Shown here one piece after another: positions 17,601 through 23,411 of a stretch of 64,000 nt of DNA. Below the pieces are notes generated by a model that saw only the letters and a list, made by a program, of their open reading frames with translations, was not told the DNA's origin and did not search any database. The stretch is from Flavobacteriales bacterium UBA5040 (GTDB taxonomy: Bacteria > Bacteroidota > Bacteroidia > Flavobacteriales > Weeksellaceae). Position 1 is the first letter of the stretch. Every line of letters begins with the position of its first letter. The DNA is taken from positions 363,524-427,523 of the forward strand of contig DIBY01000016.1 in assembly GCA_002415135.1 (NCBI GenBank), read 5' to 3'. The position numbers were made by a program, and so were the translations under genes.

Positions 17601-17906
17601 AAAAGAATTGATGGTGAAGAGTTTTTAAAGACTTTTGACCTTACCGGAAGTTTGCAATGGGATTGGAGAAAAACTTCTGTTCGTGGGAATTTCTCTTTTA
17701 TTAATAATGATTTTACAGGAAATAATTTTTCGATTGTCGGCAACCAAATGCTCGATGGTTTGAAGCCAGGGAAAAATCAGGTCTGGTCCGTATTCTTACA
17801 ACAAGCGATCAATTCATTTATTCAACTTGATTTGAATTATGAGGGCAGGAATTCTGGTGAAAGAACGATTCACATGGGATCAATGCAGGTGAAAGCGAGT
17901 TTTTAG
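14673..17906 (+). CDS. Large outer-membrane-type beta protein, unrecognised family
   Basis: 1077 residues from TTG at 14673, which opens a signal peptide (IKKILFLFIYVSALSLINAQ); the ATG at 14657 runs into a stop within eight codons. After about 100 residues comes GSIIRGITFGNNQGQSVQSS and a series of long amphipathic strands. A notable stretch near 245-270 (GSEQVFIDGILMKRG, then YVINYNTGEITFT) recalls a loop motif seen in SprA-like and other large Bacteroidetes surface proteins. The DYNGDGIQQLDEFE segment near 772 looks like a calcium-binding loop. The end (SMQVKASF) closes with Phe like an outer-membrane barrel. No TonB plug is evident. Function unknown; an outer-membrane location is inferred. 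Confidence 0.75.
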   Translation: MIKKILFLFIYVSALSLINAQIFTWQNPNISKDSLKKNSILAAKIEQDVFSKDTLDFIRMPNKTIIDEGVLVKNTRSQILGDLNSKGSIIRGITFGNNQGQSVQSSMDLQVTGKLSKDVSILASISDHNLPIQADGYTQTLEEFDKIYLQLNITDNSILRAGHLDLLDEKTYFGRFQRRSMGLEYQTQFGIENKTFANISAGVARSEFHRIRFQGVEGNQGPYRLNGKNGEQFITIISGSEQVFIDGILMKRGESQDYVINYNTGEITFTSFRPIFKQNFITISYNYTNRNYSRFLVTGGVQHKREKVKFGFNWFMENDNKNAPLSLNLSKEDEQILANAGNNTDLMYAPSGTVSEYDVNKILYQLIQNQNGNYYEFSSDQTQTLYQVAFTYFGDNLGDYRLKQTTNNGRVFEYAGPNAGTYKAVRKLPSPQKAQVFSTNAEVLLREGKIGADFSLSNYDINLFSSKDASENIGYAGRVFGYKTFNKNNWKGTPSFEYQHINSQFHILDRINDVEFSRDFNLAQEFNQITQNRLIFSFLNQWKNTSFLNYKINYLDEKDSYTGIKNDLDFGWIKGKFNTKGNFSYLDTKSTFQNTNFVRTDVATEYEGKKGSWAVGAGMEQNIKNFNQTDLLDVTSYRWKEVFVQKKIGDSTRTKLLAKMYLRDNDSVRNNTLQNRNQILGFMTESQIIKTEKTTLSALLHYRKFFEKTDDLQSKYNQDFIVGNMTYQQQLFNNGMRLQAFYELGNGQEAQREFQYIKVTDGQGVYKWTDYNGDGIQQLDEFEIAEYADLAQYIRIYTNTVNYIPSNKNKMQLALFVNPSVIFDSENQFLKRWNFNLSINSQNSYFKKEKVFVLNPFEKNEDQILKNQNILASAQFNPTDKSGWNGNYRFIANNNLINANFSNEERTQVSHFLNIGHWFGKDFRIDWENSLHDIDNASQLFTSRDYQLQNVETKPKATYKFTEAIQSELSSAFRQKKRIDGEEFLKTFDLTGSLQWDWRKTSVRGNFSFINNDFTGNNFSIVGNQMLDGLKPGKNQVWSVFLQQAINSFIQLDLNYEGRNSGERTIHMGSMQVKASF

Positions 17907-18180
17907 ATTATTGATATTTTTGCCATGAATGCAAGGATATTTTTAAAATTTTCCTTTAAACTTTCAAAAATTTAAGATGAGATTTATGGTAGAAATTTGA
18001 AAAATGAAAAGATTACCGTTAAGATTTGTTTAGGAATTAAGAGAATTAAGATTTCCTTCGGAAATTGAACTACGTAAACATTTTCTAATTTTCTGGATTA
18101 AAGTAAACACGTATAAAATTCACAATTTACCATTCACGATATTTCTTGGCTCTTTTTACTTTTTTCTTGACTCTTCAAAC
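17907..18180. other. AT-rich spacer with ATTAAG-type repeat
   Basis: No gene is seen. Bases 18011-18090 hold ATTAAG units and ATTTCCTTCGGAAAT, which parallels 12707-12773 including the following ACGTAAA/GTGTAAA. It separates two convergent genes; no strong T-tailed hairpin was found. Confidence 0.45.
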
Positions 18181-19377
18181 TCAATCTTCATACATCACAT
18201 ACTTCGCTCTGATTTTCTGAAAATTATCCAAATCACTTTTCCAGGAATTCCTAATTTCAACAGCAGATTTTCCAGCAATGATTTGCTTTCTCAACTCATC
18301 AGTTCCCGCTAATTTATCAAAGAAGAGATTCTTTAAAAAGAAATCCTGTTGTGGATTTTTATAATCTTTATACGCTTTCAAAAGCCATTCTATATTCAGA
18401 ACTCGTAACTCTTCCGGGTATTCTGACAAATTTTCACCGTAACATAATTTGCCATTTAAGAAAGGATCTTTCGCACCTGCTGACGGTTTTGGTGTAAACT
18501 GATACGGCAAATCTTTAGTCCAGGGAGAACCATAAATTTGGAAAGGCAAATCCGTTCCTCGTCCAACAGAAACCTGCGTTCCTTCAAAGAAACATAAACT
18601 CGGATACAAGTTAATTGACTGATCATTCGGTAAATTTGGTGAAGGTTTATCCGCGATTTCGTAGCGTTGTTTCTTATGATATCCCTGCATCGGAATCAAA
18701 GTATATTTCGCTTGAATTCCTTTATCCAGCCATTTCTCGCCGTTGACCATTTTACCATATTCGCCAATCGTTAATCCATAAACAACCGGAATTTGATGCA
18801 TTCCGACAAAACTTTTCCACTGGTTTTTAAGAACTGGACCATCGATATATCCATCATGTGGATTCGGTCGATCAAGAACGATTACTTCCACCTTATTTTG
18901 GGCAGCGGCTTCCATCACATAAGTCAACGTAGAAATATAAGTATAGAATCGAACGCCAACATCCTGAATATCAAAAACAACAATATCAATTCCTTTTAAC
19001 TGTTCTGGCTTAGGTTTTTTATTCGATCCGTAAAGAGAAACAATTGGAATTCCCGTTTTGGTATCAACGCCGTTTTTGACATGTTCGCCAGCATCGGCAT
19101 CGCCGCGGAAACCATGTTCAGGTGCAAAAATTGATTTTATTTTAATATTATTTTTTACCAGAAAATCAACCAGGAAAGTTTGATCTTTCATCAAACCTGT
19201 TTGATTGGTAACGATGCCAATGGTTTTATTTTTTAATAAAGGCAGATAGAGTTCCGGTCGGTCGGCTCCGGTTTTAAAACAGTTTTTATCGAGGTTTTGC
19301 GCAAAACTGATTTGGCAAAAACCAAAATAAATTAGCACAATCAGAAGTAAATCTTTATTTTTGAGGCTTAAAATCAT
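18181..19377 (-). CDS. DUF1343 / NamZ-like exo-beta-N-acetylmuramidase
   Basis: 398 residues from ATG at 19377; this start opens a signal peptide (LLLIVLIYFGFCQISFAQ), whereas a longer frame upstream runs antisense through the neighbouring gene. The DUF1343 hallmarks are present: KTIGIVTNQTGL, FAPEHGFRGDADAGEHV, IPIVSLYG, DIVVFDIQDVGVRFYTYIST, DRPNPHDG and LPNDQSINLYPSLCFFEGT. Characterised relatives (NamZ, GH171) release N-acetylmuramic acid from the non-reducing end of peptidoglycan fragments. It probably acts in the periplasm in wall recycling. It is divergent from the ABC permease, with only four bases between the two start codons. Confidence 0.9.
   Translation of the reverse strand: MILSLKNKDLLLIVLIYFGFCQISFAQNLDKNCFKTGADRPELYLPLLKNKTIGIVTNQTGLMKDQTFLVDFLVKNNIKIKSIFAPEHGFRGDADAGEHVKNGVDTKTGIPIVSLYGSNKKPKPEQLKGIDIVVFDIQDVGVRFYTYISTLTYVMEAAAQNKVEVIVLDRPNPHDGYIDGPVLKNQWKSFVGMHQIPVVYGLTIGEYGKMVNGEKWLDKGIQAKYTLIPMQGYHKKQRYEIADKPSPNLPNDQSINLYPSLCFFEGTQVSVGRGTDLPFQIYGSPWTKDLPYQFTPKPSAGAKDPFLNGKLCYGENLSEYPEELRVLNIEWLLKAYKDYKNPQQDFFLKNLFFDKLAGTDELRKQIIAGKSAVEIRNSWKSDLDNFQKIRAKYVMYED
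19356..19363 (+). promoter_or_regulatory. Putative -7 box (TATTTTTG) of the ABC permease
   Basis: A TAnnTTTG match inside the 5' end of the muramidase gene and 18 bases before the TTG at 19382. Confidence 0.45.
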
Positions 19378-19381
19378 ACGA

Positions 19382-20611
19382 TTGAATTTTCCGTTATATT
19401 TTTCTAAAAAAATTGCATTTTCCAAAGATAATAAAAATAATCTCTCACGGGTTATTGTCTTTATTGGTCGGCTCTCCGTCGCCTTGGGAGTTATTGTTTC
19501 GCTCATTACCGTTTCTACCGGAGTCGGGTCCAAAAAAGCGATCAAGGAAAGAATGGCCGATTTCTCCGGACACATTTCGGTAAAATCAAAACAGTCCAAC
19601 AATTCTTACAATTCATCGATTCTTAGTAATGATGGATTTCAACTGGATAAAATAAAAGCCCTGCCCGACGTTGCTTCTACCCAAAAGTTTATCGCCGTAA
19701 GCGGAATTTTGCGCAATGAACATAATTTCGCCGGCATCATTTTTAAAGGAGTTGGTGAAGATTTTGACTCGGCACGCTTCCGCAAATTTATTATCGAAGG
19801 TAAATCACCGGTCATTACTGAAAAAGGTTTTGCGAGTGGAATTGCCATTTCCCAAAAAATCGCAACCGATCTTCATTTAGGAATTAAAGACAGCATCGTT
19901 GCTATTTTCTCCAAAGAAAATCAAAGTCCACTTTACCGAAAATTTGAAGTAGTTGGAATTTATAAAACAGACATTAAATTAATTGATGATGTTTTTATCA
20001 TTGGTGGCATTAATCACGCCCGCAAAATTCAGGGAATGAAAGATTCAGAGATTGGCGGAATCGACATTTTCCTTAAGAACATTAACTACATCGATGAGGA
20101 TGCGCCTAAAATTGACGAATTAGTTGGCTACAAAAACTACACTGTAAAAGCCACGGATGAATATCCACAAATCATGGATTTCATTGCGATTTTTGATACG
20201 AATATTGCGCTGATCATTACGATCATGTTAATCGTTGTGATTATTAATATCATCATGGTTTTACTAATTTTAATTATCGAAAGAACCAACTCCATTGGAA
20301 TGTTGAAAACATTAGGCGCAACTAACGGGCAGATTCGAGCGATCTTTATTAATTACACTTTATTGATTATGATTCCGGGTTTGATCATTGGAAACTTAAT
20401 TGGCTTAGGGTTTTTACTCATTCAAAAATATTTCGGCATTATTACTTTAAATCCTGAAAACTATTATTTAAGTGTCGTTCCAGTTGAAATCAACGTCTTC
20501 CATATTTTATTGATCTCAGCGGGAATTCTTATTGTATCAGGAATTTCACTGGTTCTTCCAAGTTATTTGATCAGTAAAATCTCTCCGGTGAAAGCCATTA
20601 AGTATAATTAA
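19382..20611 (+). CDS. ABC transporter permease, LolC/FtsX-like
   Basis: 409 residues from TTG at 19382 (NFPLYFSKKIAFS), a usual opening for this family; another TTG at 19361 lies inside the likely -7 box. There are four membrane segments: one at about 30-50 (VIVFIGRLSVALGVIVSLIT), a large periplasmic domain at about 60-270, then three near 277-400 with ERTNSIGMLKTLGATNGQIR, the FtsX/MacB signature, and a C-terminal SKISPVKAIKYN. LolC/E-like permeases move lipoproteins or other amphiphiles out of the inner membrane using an ATPase encoded elsewhere; none is here. It shares a divergent promoter region with the muramidase. Confidence 0.87.
   Translation: MNFPLYFSKKIAFSKDNKNNLSRVIVFIGRLSVALGVIVSLITVSTGVGSKKAIKERMADFSGHISVKSKQSNNSYNSSILSNDGFQLDKIKALPDVASTQKFIAVSGILRNEHNFAGIIFKGVGEDFDSARFRKFIIEGKSPVITEKGFASGIAISQKIATDLHLGIKDSIVAIFSKENQSPLYRKFEVVGIYKTDIKLIDDVFIIGGINHARKIQGMKDSEIGGIDIFLKNINYIDEDAPKIDELVGYKNYTVKATDEYPQIMDFIAIFDTNIALIITIMLIVVIINIIMVLLILIIERTNSIGMLKTLGATNGQIRAIFINYTLLIMIPGLIIGNLIGLGFLLIQKYFGIITLNPENYYLSVVPVEINVFHILLISAGILIVSGISLVLPSYLISKISPVKAIKYN
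19423..19430 (-). promoter_or_regulatory. Putative -7 box (TATCTTTG, minus strand) of the muramidase
   Basis: A TAnnTTTG match 45 bases upstream of the muramidase ATG and inside the ABC permease coding sequence. Confidence 0.4.
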
Positions 20612-20623
20612 TTTTTAAAATTA

Positions 20624-20631
20624 TATCTTTG
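20624..20631 (+). promoter_or_regulatory. Putative -7 box (TATCTTTG)
   Basis: A TAnnTTTG match with an unusually long leader of about 118 bases before the ATG at 20750. I saw no known riboswitch in that leader. Confidence 0.45.
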
Positions 20632-20749
20632 CAAATTCGTAAATATTTTATCGATTTTTGCGAAATCAATATTATTAAAACAGCCACTTTACTTCCTATA
20701 ATTCTAATTTTAAAAATGATTAAAGTGAAAATCAGATCATTAAACTCTT

Positions 20750-21730
20750 ATGAAATACGCACAAAATATTCTTGAAACCATCGGAAATACGCCACTTGTA
20801 AAACTGAACAAAGTTTTGGGTCACGATTTTCCAGCCTTGGTTTTGGCAAAAGTAGAAACCTTCAATCCCGGGAATTCGGTGAAAGACAGAATGGCCTTGA
20901 AAATGATTGAAGACGCTGAAAAAGACGGACGTCTAAAACCAGGTGGAACCATTATCGAAGGGACTTCTGGCAATACCGGAATGGGTCTGGCTTTGGCTGC
21001 CATCGTGAAAGGGTACAAATGTATTTTCGTAACGAACGCGAAACAGTCGAAAGAAAAAAATGATATTTTAAGAGCCGTTGGTGCAGAAGTGATCGTTTGT
21101 CCGACAGACGTCACGCCGGATGATCCACGGTCTTATTACTCTGTTTCTAAGCGATTGGGCGAAGAAACTGAAAATGGTTGGTATGTGAACCAGTATGATA
21201 ATTTATCAAACAGACAGGCACATTACGAATCTACGGCACCAGAAATTTGGGAGCAAACAGAAGGCAAATTAACGCATTTCATGGTTGGCGCTGGAACTGG
21301 CGGAACCATTACGGGTTGCGGAACTTTTTTCAAAGAAAAGAATTCCGAAATTCAAGTGATCGGCGTTGATACCTATGGCTCGATTTTAAAAGAATTTCAC
21401 GAAACGGGTGAATATCATCCAGACAACGCCTACTCCTACATAACAGAAGGAATTGGCGAAGATATTATTCCTCAAAATTTCGACATGTCTGTAATTGATC
21501 ATTTCGAAAAAGTGACCGATAAAGACGGTGCGATTTACGCCCGTAAACTGGCAAAGGAAGAAGGTATTTTCTGTGGTTATTCTGCCGGAAGTGCGATCGC
21601 GGCTTTGATTCAGATGAAAGATCAGTTCACCAAAGATGATGTGATTGTCGTTTTGCTACACGATCACGGTTCCCGATATGTGGGGAAAATCTACAATGAT
21701 GAGTGGATGAAAGAAATGGGTTGGTTGTAA
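20750..21730 (+). CDS. PLP-dependent beta-synthase, cystathionine beta-synthase/cysteine synthase type
   Basis: 326 residues, fold type II PLP enzyme. The Schiff-base Lys is Lys45 (NPGNSVKDR) and the phosphate loop is GTSGNTG at 71-77. VGAGTGGTITG near 178 and CGYSAGSA near 275 complete the cofactor site. The wording KMIEDAEKDGRLKPG, QYDNLSNRQAHYE and ITEGIGEDIIPQNFD is closer to cystathionine beta-synthases than to CysK/CysM, but the C-terminal regulatory CBS domains are absent. It may condense serine, acetylserine or homocysteine substrates; I cannot decide which. Monocistronic with a long leader. Confidence 0.88.
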   Translation: MKYAQNILETIGNTPLVKLNKVLGHDFPALVLAKVETFNPGNSVKDRMALKMIEDAEKDGRLKPGGTIIEGTSGNTGMGLALAAIVKGYKCIFVTNAKQSKEKNDILRAVGAEVIVCPTDVTPDDPRSYYSVSKRLGEETENGWYVNQYDNLSNRQAHYESTAPEIWEQTEGKLTHFMVGAGTGGTITGCGTFFKEKNSEIQVIGVDTYGSILKEFHETGEYHPDNAYSYITEGIGEDIIPQNFDMSVIDHFEKVTDKDGAIYARKLAKEEGIFCGYSAGSAIAALIQMKDQFTKDDVIVVLLHDHGSRYVGKIYNDEWMKEMGWL

Positions 21731-21736
21731 AATAAT

Positions 21737-21897
21737 TTGGGCGTGCCCTTTATAAAAATAGCCGTGAAAGTAAACTTTTACTGCTATTTTTATAAACGTC
21801 GGTATCCCGTTTCAATCTTTTTTTATGTAGTTCCTTCTCAATTTCAAAGTTAGGATCAGAAAAAAGGATTTCCACCTTCTCCCTCACGCGAAGTGGA
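21737..21897. repeat. Dispersed hairpin element, copy A
   Basis: Fills the gap between two convergent genes and ends at the stop codon of the glycosyltransferase. Conserved blocks: GTCGGTATCCCGTTTCAATC (21798-21817) with a T run, and AAAAAAGGATTTCCACCTTC (21860-21879). The block ends AATCTTTTTT and AAAAAAGGATT can pair. An extra perfect 12-base inverted repeat TATAAAAATAGC / GCTATTTTTATA (21751-21762, 21783-21794) lies in the left part. Copies B, C and D are at 63.7, 35.9 and 38.6 kb. Confidence 0.65.
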
Positions 21898-23184
21898 TCA
21901 CAAAAGTTCAGTCAGATTTTTAGTCAGATTTTTTCGGGAGAATTGTTCAATATTTTGCGTTTGAGAATGTGCAATTCCTGATTGCCATTCTTTGAATTTC
22001 TGCAATAAAAACGTTTTTAGTTCTGATTCATCATCATAAGAAAAATGTTTCCCAGCCTGGGTTTCTTCCAAAATTTTCTTTACGTCACTATCTTTGGGAC
22101 CAAATGAAACGATTTGTTTTCCGGTCGCCAGATATTCAAAAATCTTTCCAGGAATAATTCCTTTTGAACTTTCATCAGGGAAATTCGTAATTAAAAGCAA
22201 ATCAGAATTCGCCATCTCTATATTCGCTTCTGAATGAGAAAGATAGCCTAGATTATTTACCAAATATTTCAGTTCTGATCTTTCAATTTCACTTAAGATT
22301 TTATCATCAATTCTGCCGACAAATTTTAATTCGAAAGCATTTTTAAAATCCTCATGTTCGGAAAGCAGCTCGTTTAAAACTTTCCACAAAACCTCTGGAT
22401 TTCGCAACTGCTCCAAAACTCCGATATAACTTAAGGTGAATTTTGAATTGTTTTGCGCGACGTTTTCCGTAATTTCATTTCGATCAAAACCGTTCGTAAT
22501 ACAAAAAGCATTGGCTCCTTTCTTTCTGAAATTTTCAGCATCTGCATAACTTGTGGCTAAAGTAATATCAGCAGTTTCAAAAACTTTCTGTTCTAAGTTT
22601 CTGTGTTTTTGATCTGCAGCCTTGGTCAATTTCAAATGTTTATAATAAGAAATTTCTGTCCACGGATCGCGAAAATCGGCAATCCATTTTAGAGTGGGAA
22701 ATTCCTTCTTTATTTCCAAACCAATCAAATGCATAGAATGCGGCGGACCAGTTGTAACAAAAGCATCAAACTGATTTTCTTTCAAATATTTTTTCAAATA
22801 TTCAACTGAAGGTTTAACCCAAAAAACGCGGGCATCAGGAATAAAGAAATTTCCACGAACCCAAATCGAAAGTTTTGATTTCCAGGATTGATTTTTACCG
22901 ACATCAAATTGTCCGGCTTTGAATTTTTTATTGTCTTTCCCGAAGATTTCGGCCAATTGATAAGGTTCCCAAATCCTAGTTTTAATGATTTCTAAGTCCT
23001 CAGAAACTGCCTTCTGTAAAGTTTCATCAACAATAGGATAACTCGGATTATCTGGAATAAAAACGGTTGGCTTCCAACCAAAGTCGGGTAAATATTTTAC
23101 AAATTTCAACCAACGTTGGACACCTGGTCCACCAGCAGGCGGCCAATAATAAGTGATGATTAATATTTTTTTTGTTGATTCCAT
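21898..23184 (-). CDS. Glycosyltransferase family 4 protein
   Basis: 428 residues, GT-B fold. The N-domain starts ILIITYYWPPAGGPGVQRW, the glycine-rich loop of GT4 enzymes that transfer sugars from nucleotide donors, and has IADFRDPW near 170. The C-domain has LSYIGVLEQLRNPEVLWK and the donor-site segment GIIPGKIFEYLATGKQIV near 365, with the Glu typical of GT4. There is no membrane segment. It probably works at the cytoplasmic side on a polysaccharide or glycolipid, but the acceptor is unknown. Reads away from the YfhO gene's stop across a 227-base gap holding a large inverted repeat. Confidence 0.9.
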   Translation of the reverse strand: MESTKKILIITYYWPPAGGPGVQRWLKFVKYLPDFGWKPTVFIPDNPSYPIVDETLQKAVSEDLEIIKTRIWEPYQLAEIFGKDNKKFKAGQFDVGKNQSWKSKLSIWVRGNFFIPDARVFWVKPSVEYLKKYLKENQFDAFVTTGPPHSMHLIGLEIKKEFPTLKWIADFRDPWTEISYYKHLKLTKAADQKHRNLEQKVFETADITLATSYADAENFRKKGANAFCITNGFDRNEITENVAQNNSKFTLSYIGVLEQLRNPEVLWKVLNELLSEHEDFKNAFELKFVGRIDDKILSEIERSELKYLVNNLGYLSHSEANIEMANSDLLLITNFPDESSKGIIPGKIFEYLATGKQIVSFGPKDSDVKKILEETQAGKHFSYDDESELKTFLLQKFKEWQSGIAHSQTQNIEQFSRKNLTKNLTELL

Positions 23185-23268
23185 TTTTTATCTGACAGGA
23201 AGTTGACAACCGTAAAGTTGCTTTCAAAAATTACAATTCATAATCATTGTAAAAGCAAAATTGAAATC

Positions 23269-23326
23269 AAACCATTAAGAGATTAAGAATAATTAAGTCT
23301 TCATCACCTTAATTTCTTAATGGTTT
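23269..23326. repeat. 19-base inverted repeat of the ATTAAG family
   Basis: AAACCATTAAGAGATTAAG (23269-23287) and CTTAATTTCTTAATGGTTT (23308-23326) pair with a single mismatch around a 20-base loop. It lies between two minus-strand genes and may end transcription of the YfhO gene, though no strong T tail follows on that strand. Confidence 0.7.
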
Positions 23327-23411
23327 ATTTTAAGATTAATTGATTGCTTCTTTTGCGGTAAAAAATTAAAAGCTTGAAAATTCCACAAACGTTTTGCAAC
23401 TTATGACTTTC

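Noticed and set aside
19378..19602. N-terminal extension of the muramidase gene
   Set aside because: It runs antisense inside the permease gene and would bury the signal peptide that starts at 19377.
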